Source: Bradyrhizobium amphicarpaeae
GTDB taxonomy: Bacteria > Pseudomonadota > Alphaproteobacteria > Rhizobiales > Xanthobacteraceae
NCBI RefSeq assembly: GCF_002266435.3
Contig: NZ_CP029426.2
Location: forward strand, 2,014,001-2,078,000
Direction of reading: 5' to 3'
DNA: 64,000 nucleotides
This document shows, piece after piece, positions 44,301 to 59,300 of this stretch. Position 1 is the stretch's first letter. Every line of letters starts with the position of its first letter. The translations under genes and the position numbers were made by a program. The notes under the pieces were generated by a model. The model made no database searches and had not been told where the DNA came from. It was given only the letters and a program-made list of their open reading frames with translations.

Positions 44301-47300
44301 TTCGCCTTCAACCTGCGGCCGTCGGAGCTTCTTTCGGCGCCGACCGATCAGGTTCTGCTCGGCGTGGAAGTGACGGCGGCGGCTGGCAGCGGGTTGCAGC
44401 CCGGCATGCCCGTCATTGCCGGATTGACGCCGCTCATCCAGCGTCGCGACGACGGGACCTCGTTTGCCCTGTTTGCCGTGGGCCGCGAAGGCGTCGACCA
44501 ATTGCGAATTACCGGGAGCAATGCGGCGACGGCCGGAAGCTATTCGCTCCGCCTGTTCGTGGTCGGCGACGCCAACGAGGACGGCAAGGTGGACGGGCTC
44601 GACAGCGACTTGTTGAGCCAGGCCATAGGTAGCTCGACGGGACAGGCCGGCTACAATCGCCGCGCCGATGCCAACCGCGACGGCATGGTCGATGCGAGCG
44701 ACGCCCAGCTGCTGGGCCGTAATTTCGGTTTCCTGCTGGCTCCCCCGCCCGTGGTGAAGGATGCCGAAGCATTGACGCATGTCGATCTTCCGCTGACTTT
44801 CGATCTGGGCACCGTCGCGAGCGATCCAGCGGGAGATCCTCTGTATTTCAAGCTGGTCGGCTCGGAGCACGGAACGGCGACACTCAATCCCGACGGTCAT
44901 ACCGTGACCTTCATTCCGGGGATCGGCTTCTCCGGTCAGGCGGATTTCGAGTTTCAGGCTGACGACGGTTTCAACAGATCGTCGATTGCGACGGTTCATG
45001 TGGACGTCAGTGCGGCGTCCCTGGTTCATCTCGATTTCCAGAACCGCGCACCGCGCCTGGCCGTCAATGGCGGCCAGAGCATGGTGCTGGTCGGGGACTT
45101 CGAGGACCAGCAGGACGTGGTGCTGGCACCGTCATACATATCGTTCCAGATGCTCGACCCGACGGTTGCGCTGGTGTCGGGGACCGGCCAGATCCAGGCG
45201 TTGAAGAACGGCACGACGGTGCTGCTCGCCTCCAGCCACGGCATCACCGCGGCGACCGCAGTGACCGTCGGCGTCCCCACGGATCCGACCGAGCTGCGTC
45301 TTTACAACAAGGGCCTCGATCTCTATCCGCTTGCCGTGTCGTTGAGCAGTAACGGCGGGACGCGTCAGTTCGAAGTGCATCCCGGCGATGACCGCGATCT
45401 GGAGACGGATCTGGCCCCGGGTTCGACGGGCACGCTCTACTTCGTCGATCGTGCCGGTGTCGTCCAGGTGACCGCGGATGGGCTGGCATCAGCGCTCGCG
45501 CCGGGCCGTGCGACCATCACGATCATCCACGGGGCGACCGAGGCGGTGGTGCCGGTTCTGGTTCAAACCCCGCAGCTCGGCACGGTGTCCGTCGGCGCCG
45601 ATGGCGCGGTGATTCAGGGCAGCGATGGATCGATCGTCGCAGTGCCGCCGGGCGTTCTGGTGAACACGCCGGTCAGCATCGCGCCCGTGTCCGTCGCCCA
45701 GTTGCCGCAGGCGGTTCCAACGAATCTGCCTGTAGCGGCCGCTTTCAAGCTGGATATCGGCGACGGCAAGCTCGACGTCCCGGTGCAGCTCGCCATCCCC
45801 GTTGCCCCGGGAACGCCGGTCGGGACCGAGGTCATGTTCCTGCGCAGCGGCCAGATCCTGGATGCGCAGGGCCAACCGCAGAACATCTGGTGGCAACGCG
45901 AGACCGGCGTCGTCGGCGCTGACGGCCTTGCGCATACCCACTCGCCGCCGGCTCCGGGCGTCTCGTCATCCGGCTATTATCTGGTGGTGCAGACGGGCCT
46001 CAGCAATTTCAGCCCGCTCGATATCGACGTCGCGATCTCGAACATCTCCAACAATGTCGGCTTCATGTTCGATGGCGGCGGGGGATCGCTGATCGGCGTT
46101 TCGGCCGCCGTCACGGCGGCCGGCATCTCCGCGACGCTCGCTTTCCCCTCGACTCCGCAGCCGATCCCGCTGCTGATGCAGGTCATTCCCCAGATCGGTT
46201 TCCCGACCACGGTCGAGGTCGGACGGGTGCAGATCGACCCGGGAAAGGTCAATCATTTCACCACCACCATCGTGCCGCCGCCCTCGACGGCAGGCGCCAG
46301 TGCGCCCGTGATCACGCAGGCGCAGGTGTCGATCAACCACGACGATCCCGCCAACGCCTTCCCTGAACTGATCATCAAGGGAAGGGGTTTCCTCACGCCA
46401 AATCCCGGCCAGACCGCGCCCGCCATCACCGACTTGCGCGTGGTCTTCCAGATGCCCGGTGCGAACGGGGTTCGGGAAGAACGGCAGGTGACCGGCTCGG
46501 ACACTGAATTGCACGTCCGCATTCCGAACGACGTCGCCGCAGGTCTCGTCGAGGTCACGGTGGTCCGGCCCGATACCGTCAACGTCAAAGCTGCCAACGA
46601 CGACACCGTCAAACAGACGCAAAAGGCCGTCAGCAACGCGATCCACCTCGACGCGAGCGGCACCTATGTCTTCGTGACGCTTCCGGAATACAACTATCAC
46701 ACCGGCGGAATCGACGGCACGGTTGCGGTTCTCGACGGCGATCCCAATTCGAACAGCTTCAATCAGATCCTGGCCAATATCGGCGTCGGGACGTCCGACG
46801 CCTATCCCTATCCGCGACAGGTCGCCGTCACCCCGGACAACAGCCGAGCCTATGTGACGCTCTACGGCGCAGGCACGGTCGCTGTGATCGACGCGCTGAG
46901 CCTGCAGGAGATCGACGTCAATGCGGGCAAGAAGGCCAAGATTCCGCCTTTCAACAAGGATGATTGGAACGTCGACGGGCTGAGACTCGAGCCCGCGCTC
47001 CACGGTGCCTTGATCGGTGATGCCACCGATCTGACCGGTACGGTGAACATCAGCAATCTGAAATCGTGGAAGATCGAGCTCACCAGCGCGGCGACCGGTC
47101 AGGTCGTGGTGCTCAATTCGGGCGACAAGAAGCTGTTCGGCGAAAAGCTGGCGACGCTCGATCCAGGGGCGTACACCAACGGCCTCTACAATATCAAGCT
47201 GACGGCCGAGACCGCCACGGGGACCACGGAGCAAACCGATTTCTGGGTCGAGATCGCCGCGAACCCGAAGATCCTGGAAATCCACCTTCCGCATCCCGCG

Positions 47301-50300
47301 GCTCCCTACGGCATCGCGATCGATCCCGAAGGCAACTACGCCTACGTCGTGGACGGCCTGCCGCATCTGCTCAACGGCGAGCGGACCACGTACATGTACG
47401 TGATCGACATCAACCCGGCGTCGGACTCCTACAACGAGGTCGTCAACGTCATTCACCTGCTGCACTCCGACAAGCTGCCGGACGGTTCGACCCCGCAGAC
47501 CGCCCTGCCGCAGATTGCTCCCACCGGCGCCCGCAACGTCGCGGTATCCGGCGACGGGCTGCACGTCTTCATCACCGCGCCGAACTTTTTCGACGACCCC
47601 AGTCCGAACGCGCCGTCATTCCAGGTCAGCGACGGCAATCTGATCGAGGTGACGCTGAAGCCGTCTACCGACGGGACGCCGCCCAAAGTTGCGTCGATCG
47701 TGGCGATCCCGGCCAGCAAGGCGACGTACGGTGTGGCCACCGATCCGGGTGGCGGAACCGACGTTGCCTTCACCAACGGTCAAACCGACAATTACGGTGT
47801 CGAGGTGACCGACGATGCCAACGGTCAAAAGCACAACGTCCCGCTCGATCTGAACCAGGGGTCGGATTCGCTGCTGTCGGTCCACAGCGCTCATGGCATT
47901 GCCGTCTACACTTACACCAACCCGCAAACCGGTGTGCAGGAGACGTACGCCTTCGTCGCCGGCAGGGCCGACATCGTCAACAACTCCTTCTTCTTCGAAC
48001 AGGACGATCATCCGCTCTATCAGGGCGGCAACATCGGCATCATCAAGGACCCGTTCGGGCCAAATCCGGAGCTTGTCGCGGCGACCCGTCCGATCCCGGA
48101 CAGCTTCCCGACGGATATCGCGCTCTCCTCGGACGGCGAATACCTCTATGCGAGCTACCAGGGTCTCGGCATCGCAGGTCCCAGCGGTGTTCTGAACGGC
48201 GCAGTGTTCGTCTTTGATGCCCGGGAGATGATCAAGCAGGTCGAAGACCCCAAGAACGCGCCGTACTTGCACAAGGTTGCGATCGACGATCTGCCGCTCA
48301 ACAATTCCAACCAGCGCTCGGCAAACATCCTCATCGATGTCCACGCCGATTATCGACTAGACCCGGCGACCAATGCCTTCAAGGTCTTCGATCCGGATCA
48401 TGCACCGCTCGCGACGGGTGGTTTCCCGGGCGGCATCGCCGTGCAGCATGGCCGGATTCCCGAGCCGCTCGTCTTGATGCCGGTGGCCGAAGGAGGCTCC
48501 GGGTCGCCGGAGACGCCGGGCTACGTGCCAACGGACGAGTTCAACATCGTCACCGAGGTCGATTACAGCAGCGGCGCAGTTGCGCTGGGCAAGACGGATT
48601 TCAATTTCACGCTCGGAATCCAGGATCCGAAGGTGATCCTGACCTTTGACGACGGCAAGGTGCTGAACGACGTCACCGTGATCGATGCGCAGGGCAAGCA
48701 GCATCATTTCAACTCGTCGGACGACATGGTGCTCGACGCCGTCAACAAGAACGACGTGTTCCGTATAGTCCTCGGTCCGAACAGCGATGTGAACAACCCG
48801 TTGAACAAGCCGGGCTCGCACACCTATTCCTTGAAGGTGGTCACCCCCAACGGCGTGGAGTCGGAGAAAACCGGCAAGATCACCGAAACGGTCGTGCAGT
48901 ACGAGGGATTGCCGGTCGGGCACACCTTCGTGAAGGGTGTCGACGTCGCCGATGGCCACCTGGTGGTTTCGAGCACCGATGTCAGCATTCCCGGGATCGG
49001 CAACGGTCCGGGCCTGCAATTCATCAGGACCTATACGAGCGCGGGCTCTTCGTCCGTCGGCCCGTTGGGCGCGGGCTGGACCGACAATTACAACATGTTC
49101 CTTCAGAAGGTCTCCAGCACCTTCCCGTTCAATTCGACGGTTTTCACCGTCGTTGGCGGAGACGGCAACGGCAATACTTTCACCGAGCTGAACCCGACCA
49201 TTGCCGAAGACGCGGCGATCATCGCGGTGTATCAGCAGCGGACGGGACTGTCCTCCATCGGAGGCGCGCACTTCTTCAAGTCCCAGGCGGGTTACCACGA
49301 TATTCTCGTCCAGGCGAATATCGCGCTTCCCGAGTACGACCTCTACGCCAAGGACGGGACCCAGTACCACTTCACGCTGATCGGCGCCGAGCAGGGCAAG
49401 ACGGAGAAGGCCGACGCCGCGTTCCAGCTGCGCTGGATCAAGGACGCCAACGGCAATGCCGTCACCCTGTATTACGGCAAGGACGACAAGAACATCACGG
49501 GCAACGCCGCCAGTCTGCCGGGCGCGATCCTCAGCAAGTTCGACCTGACCAGCACCGGCCGCGACGATACGACCACGCTGAGCGCTGTTGTAGACGGCTC
49601 CGGCCGCGCGCTGATCTTCAACTACCAGACGATCTTCAATTCCAAGCGGATCGTCTCGATCGAGGGGTACGATCCCGACGGCACGAGATTGAACGGGCTG
49701 GGTGTCACCTACCGGTATGACGAGGGAAGCTCTCGCCCCGGGGGAAATCTCACCAGCGTGACCCGCACCAACATCCAGGGCGCGATTGCGCAGCCGGCCA
49801 CGGAAAAATACACCTATACGACCGACATCGACGCCAGCCTGCACAATCTGCTCAGCTATACCGATCCCAACGGCAAAAAGACGACTTACGAATATTATCC
49901 TGCAACCGCGCAGGTCCAGGTCATCGTTCCGCCGCAGAGCACTCCGAGCAGCCTGGCCTCCTATCTGAAGATCGTCGCGTCCGAGCGGATCCACAAAGTG
50001 ACGGAGCAGAGCGGCTCGGATAGTGCCGCCGATATCATCTTCGACTTCGATCTGGGATCGCGCACCACGACGGTAACCGACGCCAACAAGAATGCGACCG
50101 TCTATTCGATGAACGCGGACGGCCTGGTCACGACGATCGCTGCGCCGATGGGGCAGACCACACGGTTCGTCTGGTCGTCTCCCCACGACCCGCATCCGGG
50201 AGTCTTCCAGATGCCCGACGGACAGTCGGCACCGGATGACATCGTTCTGGTCAGCCAGACTGATGCAGATCTGCAGAACACGAGCTACACCTACGACGCC

Positions 50301-53300
50301 TTCGGGAACGTCTTGAAGAAGACGGTCGCGTTCGCGACCGGGCCGGGAATTCTGCCGGTCGTGGGCGGAGACGATTCGGGCGATGCGGTCACCACCTACA
50401 CCTACGACCCCCGGTTCAACAAGGTCACCAGCGTGCTCGACGCCCAAGGGAACCTGACCAAGTTTGAATATGACGGGCACGGCAATCTGCTTTCGAGCAC
50501 GGATGCGCTCAACCACGTGCAGAAATACACCTACGACGCCAATGGCCTCCTGCAGACATTCACCGACGCGGCCGGCGGGACACAGACCTACAGCTACGAC
50601 GTCCACGGCAATGCGATCTCGATCATCGACGCGGCCGGTAACGTCACGACCAACAAGTTCGACGCGCGCAGCCGGCTGTTCGATTCCTCGGACACGCTCG
50701 GCCACCACATCAGCATCGTCTACGACAATCTGGACCACATCATTTCCAAGACCACCTACGCCTCCAGCGGCGTAGTCGGCATGCTCGCGTCCTACACTTA
50801 TCTTGCAGGCGGGCAGGTCGCTTCGGTGACCGACGGACTGGGGCATACCACGCGCTACACTTACGATCGGGCAAACCGGGTCACCACGAAGACCGAGGAG
50901 AACGTCCGGGGAGCCGACGGATCCGCGATCGCCCCGAGCACGTTGCAGACGTCGTACAAATATGATGCGAACGGAAACCTGCTGTCGGAGACCGGTCCTG
51001 GCAACGTCTCCTACATCTATACTTACGATAGCCTGAACCACCGGCTGACGACCACGGTGTCCCAAGCGGGAGGCCTGCAAGAGCTCATCGACACCAAGAC
51101 CTACGACGCGATGGGTAACGTGCTGACCGATACGGACATGCACGGCAACAAGACTACCTATTTCTACGACGGTCTGTATCGCAAGGTCGCGACCAAGCTG
51201 CCGGATGCCGGCGGTGTGTCTCAGCTGCAATACACCTATGATCTGCTCGGTCATCTCACGTCCGAGACGGATCTCAACGGCGTGCTCACAACCTATTCTT
51301 ACGACAAGGCTTATCGTCTGACCTCGACCGTCAGTGCCGCGCAATCCCTGAAATCGGAGATCGACTACAGCTACGACAACAACGGCAACAGGACACGCGA
51401 GGCGCATCTCACCGGAGGTGCGACCACCTACGCGATCGACTATCTCTATGACAGCCTCAATCGCGTGACACAGCAGACGCAGCATGTCTCCGGCCTCATG
51501 ACCGGCTCGGCGAACTATGTCACCAAATGGTCCTATGACGACAGCAGCCATACCGTGACGATGACCGATCCCCGCGGCGTCTCCACGTCGGAAGCCCGTA
51601 ACGGATTGGACCTCGTCACCTCGCGCACCGTCGACAGCAATGGGCTGAAGCTCAAGACGACCTATACCTACGACGCCAACGGAAACGTCGCTACGGTGGA
51701 GGATGCTCAGAATGGGGATGTCGATGCGGTCTACACTTACGATGGCCTCAATCGGCTTGTTCGGGTTCAATATGCCGCTGCGGCCGGCGACACCGGCAAG
51801 GTGCAGGAGACGTATGTCTACGATGATCTGAAACATCAAGTGGTGCACACCGATCGCAGCGGCGTCGCTTTCACCACCCAGTACGATGCGCTCGGCCGCG
51901 TGGTGCGGAGCAGCGTCGACGAGAAGATTACGGGAGCCGGCACTGTCGCCCTGAGCACGACGACGTACGACGACACCGCAAATTCGGTGACGGTGACCGA
52001 TGCCAACGGGCACGCCAGCACGACTCAATATGACGCTCTGGGGCGGCGTATCAGGTTCACCGACGCTGTCGGAGGCACGATCGACTATAGCTACGCAACC
52101 CACGAAATGACTGAGGTCGACCAGTATGGCACGACCAGCGTCACCAGGTATGACGACCTCGATCGCGTGTTGTCACAGACCGATAGCGGAGGGCAGGGGT
52201 CGAGCTCGGTCTCCTACAGCTACAACGATGCGAATCTCACCGTCACTGCGACCGATCGCAACAACGTGCAGACCGTGTCGAAATACGACTCCCTCGGCAG
52301 GCTGTCGAGCGTCACCAGGCGGGGAGCCGTCGCGCAATACCAATATGACGGCGCAAACAACCGAGTGCTCTCGATCGACGCCGACGGCAATCAGACCAAA
52401 TACGTCTATGATGGCGCCAACCGCCTGACCGATCTCGTGATCGGCTTCGCCTCGTCCGTCGAAGGCGCCACGCATTACGATTACGACAGTGCGGGCAATC
52501 TGCTATCCGTCACCGATCCGTTGGGCCACAAATCCATCAACACCTATGACGCCCGCTACCGTCGCATCACCGCAGCGGATGCCGTAGGTGACAAGACCAC
52601 CTATGCCTACGACAACAACAATAACGTGGTCTCGGTTACCGAGCCGCGTCTCGGTGGTCACCCGACGACGTACACCTATGACGAGCTCAACGAGCTGCTC
52701 AGCGTCAACGAGTCCCAGCGTGGCGGCGGGACCACCACCTACAAATACGACAACAACCGGAATTTGGTCTCGGTGACCGACGCCGAGGGTCATCTCACGG
52801 AATACACCTATGATGCGTTGAATCGTCAGACCAGCGTCATCCAGCACGACGGCGGAGAGGTCGTGACCTGGACGACGGACTATGCGGGCGTTTCGGGAGG
52901 CAAGTCCCTGGATCAAACGGTGGCTACCGATCCGATGGGCCAGAAGACGACAAAGACCTACGACTATCTCGGCCGGCTCTCGAGGGTCGAATACAGCAAT
53001 CACGCCAACACCACGATCACGCAGCCGAAATCCATCACCTATTCCTATGACGGAAACGGAAATCTCCAGGCCGTCGACGAGATCAAGTCGGTCGGAGGCC
53101 AGGATGTCGTCCAGCATACCGCAAACCTGTACGACGACCTCAATCGCCTCGTCAGCACGACCAATTTCGACAACAAGACGATCACCTACCAGTACGATTT
53201 GCAAGGCAACCTCAAGGTTCTGACGGATCCCGACCGGCACGAGACCCGGTACGATTACGATGCGCGCAATCGCCTGACCAAGGTGACGGCGCAGTCCGGC

Positions 53301-56300
53301 GTCACCACCTACGAGTACTTCGCGAATGACTTGATCCAGAAAGAAACCCATCCCAACAATGTGGTCGCGACGTATGCCTACGATGCCGCCAATCGCCTCA
53401 CGGACATCACCAACCAGTCAGCCAGCGCGACGCTGTCGAGCTACCACTACTCTTACGATGCGAGCGGAAACCGTCTGACCCAGACGGAGAAGCACAGCAC
53501 GATCGACAACGGCAGCGTCGAGACCACGACCTACGGCTATGACAACCTCGATCGTTTGACATCGGTCGATTACGGCGCGAACGGTGTCAATGGCTCGATC
53601 AAGTACAGCTACGACAAGGTCGGCAATCGCCTCACCGAAGACGATGCGCTGAACAACATCCACCTGATCTACACCTACAAGGGCCTGAACCAGCTCCAGA
53701 GCATCAAGAACGTCAGCGGAACCTACACGGTGGCGTTCAGCTACAACGCCGACGGGGACCGCACATCGCAGACCGAGTTGACCACCACCTCGCCGTTCCA
53801 TACGACGTTCTTCACCTACAACATCCGCAACGAACTTGTCCGCAGCGATTTCGGCACCACGACAGGTTCAGGCGCGCAGGCGCAAACCAGCATCATCACG
53901 AGCTTCTATGACTACGATTTCCTGGGCAACCGCATCGCCCAGACCACGGCAGGCACGACCGTCAGCTACCTTTTCGACGGCTCTGGTGCCATGCTGGAAT
54001 ATGACGGTGCCACCAAGGCCACGCTGCGCAAATACGAATATGGCAACGGCCTGGTGTCGATGACGGATGCCGCCGCGGGCGCCACCGTGTTCTATCTTTT
54101 CGACGCACTCGGCAGCGTGTCCGAGACGTTCGGGATCAACGGCGCGGTGCAGTCGGCCTACAGGTATGACGCGTTCGGACAGCTGCGCAATTCCTTCTCT
54201 GCCACCAGCACCGACGGCAACACGAAGCAGTTCACCGGCCACGACACCACGTCGGTGCCCGATCTCTCTTATTTCAACGCGCGCTACTACGATGCGACGA
54301 CCGGCCAGTTCCTCACGCAGGACACCGTGGGCGGCCGGACCGACAATCCCGGCAGCCTCAACCGGTACACCTATGCTCTCTCGAACCCCCTGAAATACGT
54401 CGACCCCGACGGCCATAATCCGCTTCTCGTGGCCGGCGTCGTCGGTGCGGGAATCGGCGCCATCGGTGGCGGCATCCTCGGGGCCGTCAACGCGGAATCG
54501 GGACAGGGATGGGAGGGCTTCGCGGAAGGCGCCGCCGTTGGCGCTGTGGTCGGCGGTCTGGCTGGTCTGACGTTTGGCGCCTCGACGGCGCTGCTGGGCA
54601 CAACGGCGGAGGCGCTGTTCGTCGGGGGCTATCTGTCGGGAGCGGTCAGCGGCTTCGCAAGTGGGTCGATCACGACCGGCCTGCACGGCGGCAGCTTCCA
54701 GGCTGCGATCGCGGCCGGCGCGCTCGGCGGCATCATTGGCGGCACCGCGGGTGTGGTGGCGCTGCCCTTCGGTGAGGCCGGAGGATTGCTGGGCTCATCC
54801 GCCGCGCGGGCAATGACCGTGGCAAGATGTGAATTCGTCGAGCAGCTGGCAGGCGCGGCCGGCAGCGGCGCCTTTATGGGCTTCGGCAACAGTTCGGCGT
54901 CCCAGGGCCTGGCGATGGCGCTTGGGCAGCGCGATCATTTCAGCTGGGGTGAGGCATTGCTCGCCGCCGGCCTGGGCGGCGTCGGCGCGACGGCTCAATT
55001 CGTCTACGAACATCCCTCCGGCGGGCAGAACCTCGAAGCGCTGTTCAACGGGGAACTGCCTTGCTTCGCTGCCGGCACCCAGGTCGTGGTTCCCGCGGCC
55101 GCAGCCGCTTCGGTTGATACCGCCGCTTACGGGTTCAAGGCGATCGAAACCCTCGTTGCGGGAGAGCTGGTCCTTTCGCGTGACGAGCGCACGGGCGAGC
55201 AGGCGTGGAAACGGATCAGGCGTGTTTTCCATCGGACCTCCGATCATCTGCGCCGGCTGGTCTTGCGATGCAAGGACGGCTCGGACGAGCAGATCCTGCT
55301 CACTACCGACGAGCATCCCTATTGGGTGGAAGGCCGCGGCTGGATTCGTGCCGGCAGTCTTTGCGGCGAGATGGTTCTGAAGCGGCTGGATGGCCAGGCC
55401 TGCTCGGTCATTTCCTCGTCGCGCGAGGATCATCCCGGCGGTGTTGCCGTCTTCAATTTTGAAGTCGAGAAGTTCAGCAGCTACTTCGTGTCTTCCGACG
55501 CTTCGGCTGGTGCGGCCCTGTGGGTGCACAATTCGTGCGACGGCCCCGAGGGATTCCTCAAATTTGTTGACGATAACATCGAGTTTCACCAGGCGCACTA
55601 CAAAGGCGGCAAGGAATGGTTTGAGTTCGCAGGTCCCGGCGCGCTCAGGCGGGCCGCAGCGTCGCCAGAATACCAGCTTGCGGTCAAAGCTGCTGGCCAG
55701 CTCGCAAGAGGAGAAGCGCCTGAGGTCGTTTTTGCGCAATTGAAGGGCGGATTGAGGGAGCATGGGGTCGAGGTCTTCGAGTTCAATAACTCCGGCGATC
55801 GCGACCTGTTTGGCACGGAGCTGGACAATCCAGGCAAGCTCGTTTTTTCGAATTCAGGAAAGCTGTCTCGGATTGTGCTCGATATGGGCTATATCAACAA
55901 TTCAGAATTCTACTTCCGCGAAATCGTCCATGAACTCGGGGCGCATTCGATAATCAAGGCGCGGGATGCAGCTCTCATCAGTCCGAGAGTGGCGAATGAG
56001 GAGACCTTCCAGTGGGCCAGAGCACACATGGAACGGGTTGGTTTCCCGGATAACACGGCGATCAATATCGGCTGGAGGAACGGGGGTGGGCCGGGCACCC
56101 ATTGGGAGACGCATGTCCTCGACGGGGCCATGCGGATTTACCAAAACTCTTTGAACCCCGCGCCGCGCGAAAACACGGGAACGGTCGTAGGCCTCGGGTC
56201 AGGTTATCCGCCTCCTCTCGTGCAAGAGGTCCCCGCGACGCTGGGACGCTCGCTCGCCGTTTGGCAGGCTCTGCTTGCAGACAGTCTTCCAATCTCGATT

Positions 56301-59300
56301 TCGGTGGTCTTCGAATCGCTTTCCGGTGGCGAACTCGCGGAAGCCCGCATCGATTCGTTCGGACTCGACGGCTTGCCGACGGCAGGCACCATCATTATCG
56401 ATGCCGATGCCGCAGGCATGGGATGGTTCATCGATCAGTCGCCGCTCGACAATTCTGAATTCATCACGTCCGGCGCAGGAACACTTCTTGCGAGCGGCAA
56501 CTCGGCCGCCGCTGGAAAATACGATCTCTTCAGCGTGCTGCTGCACGAGGAAGGCCATCTGCTCGGCTTCAACACCGCCATTCCCGGCTTCGCGGCCCAT
56601 GTCGGGACGGTCGCCGGCTCGCAGATCTTCTCAGGTCCAGGCTTCACTGCAAGGCTCACGCGTGCGCCCGACGATGATCACCTCGACAGCAGTGTCTATC
56701 CCAATGACCTGATGACGGCCGCGCTCGCGCCGTCGGAGCGCCGATTGCCTTCGGCCCTCGACGCGGAAATCATCGCGGCAGTCAGAAATGGCAGCGCCGC
56801 TCTGCTCGAATCTGCCGGTGGCGTTTCGATCGCGCCGATCGTTCCGTCGCATCACGTCCCGGATCTGGTTGCCGCGCAACTTCCCTCCAACTGGACCAGC
56901 CACGGCACGACCAGCGTCAACGGCGGCACGCTGGTCCTGTCCGAGAATTCGCAGACGCTGTCCGGCCTGTCGGAAAGCTTTGTGGTCCCGGCCGGCGTCG
57001 ATACGCTCGAGTTCACGATCCTCGCCGATCATCTCTTCGCCAACGCCAATGGCAATCCGCCGGATGCGTTCGAGGTCGCGCTGCTCGATCAGAACGGTGA
57101 TCCGGTTGGCGGTTCGGCCACTGGCCTGTCGAACACCGACGCGTTCCTCAACGTGCAGTCGACCGGCCAGATCTTCTTCGGCCCGGGCGTCACCGTTTCC
57201 GGCCACGCCGCGTCGGGTGACGGCGGCTCGCTGTCGCAATTAATCACGGTGAAGAAGGATTTGAGCGGGATCGCGGCCGGCACGACGCTGACGCTGTATT
57301 TCGATCTGCTCGGCTTCGGCGCGTCCGACAGCTCTGTCACGGTCAACGTCGCGCCCGGGGCCAACAATGCGCCCACCGCACAGGACATCACGGCTGACGT
57401 GCAGGAAACCGGTCCGTCGAAGACCGTAACGGGGACCTTCACGGATGCCGACGCCAACGACAGCCATACATTCGCAATCGACACTACGACCGACGCGACC
57501 AAGGGCAAGGTCACCGACAATGGCGATGGCACTTTCACCTACGATCCGAACGGCGCCTTCATCAGCCTGAAGGCCGGCGCGGTCGCGACCGATCAATTCC
57601 GCTACACCGTCACCGACGCGGCGGGGGCGTCGTCCACCGCTCTGGTGGTCGTCACCATTCACGGTGAAAACCAGGCGCCGGCCGCGAAGGCCGTGACTGC
57701 CAACGCGGCAGAGCACGGTCCTGCGGTCGCGATCACCGCGTCATTCACCGACGTCGATACCGGGGATACGCACAGCTTCGCGATCGATACCGCGACAGAC
57801 GCCACCAAGGGCAAGGTCACCAATCATGGTGACGGGACCTTCAGCTATGATCCGAACGGCGCGTTCGACGGGCTGAAAAATGGCGCGACGGCCACCGACC
57901 AGTTCCGCTACACCGTCAGGGATGCTTCGGGCGCGTCGTCGACCGCCGTGGTCACGGTTACCATCACGGGCCAGAACGAAGCTCCGGTGGCGGCCGACGT
58001 CAACGCCGGCGTATCGCAAGCCGGGCCATTGATTTCGGTGGCGGCCTCCTACGCGGACGCCGACATCGGCGATACCCACAGCTTCACCGTCGACACCACG
58101 ACCGACGGCACGAAAGGCAAGGTCACCAACAACGGCGACGGCACCTTCAGCTACGATCCCAACGGCGCCTTCAACCTGGCGCTAGGCGCCACCGCGATCG
58201 ACAAATTCCGCTACACGGTCGTCGATGGCTCCGGCGCCTCGGCAACTGCCGTCGTCACCGTCGTCGTCACGGCCGGTGAGAACCATGCTCCGATCGCGCA
58301 GGACGTCGCCGCCAACGTACTGGAACACGGCCCGGCCGCCTCCGTCGCCGCGCTGTACGACGATGCCGATCTCGGCGACGCCCATGGCTTTACGATCGAC
58401 ACCGCGACGGACGCGACCAAGGGCAAGGTCACGAACAACGGCGACGGCACCTTCAGCTATGATCCGAACGGCGCCTTCGTCGGCCTCAAGGCGGGAGCCA
58501 CCGCGCAGGATGTTTTCCGCTACACGGTGGTCGACGCGGCGGGCGCGTCCTCGACGGCGACGGTGATCATCACCATCACCGGCGAAAACGACGCGCCAGT
58601 GGCGAAGGACATCTTCGCCAACGTGGACGAGCACGGTCCGGCGGCGACGGTGACGTCCTCCTGGACGGATCCGGATCTTGGCGATACCAGCAGCGTCACC
58701 ATCGACACCACGGCGACCAAGGGCAAAGTCACTGACCATGGCGATGGGACCTTCAGCTACGATCCGAACGGCGCGTTTGAGGGGCTCAAGGCCGGGCAGA
58801 CCGCCCAGGACACCTTCCAGTACACTGTTATCGACGACTTCGGCGCTTCATCGACGGCCACGGTGACGATCACCATCAACGGCGAGAACGACGCCCCGGT
58901 TGCGAAGGACATCGCCGCCGACGTGCAGGAGCACGGGCCGGCGACGACGGTGTCGGCCTCCTTCACGGATCTTGATCTCGGCGACACCCATGGCTTTACG
59001 ATCGACACCGCGACGGACGCGACCAAGGGCAAGGTCACGAACAACGGCGACGGCACTTTCAGCTATGATCCGAACGGCGCGTTCGTCGGCCTCAAGGCGG
59101 GAGCCACCGCGCAGGATGTTTTCCGCTACACGGTGGTCGACGCGGCGGGCGCGTCCTCGACGGCGACGGTGACGATCACCATCACCGGCGAGAACGACGC
59201 GCCAGTGGCGAAGGACATCTTCGCCAACGTGGACGAGCACGGTCCGGCGGCGACGGTGACGTCCTCCTGGACGGATCCGGATCTTGGCGATACCAGCAGC

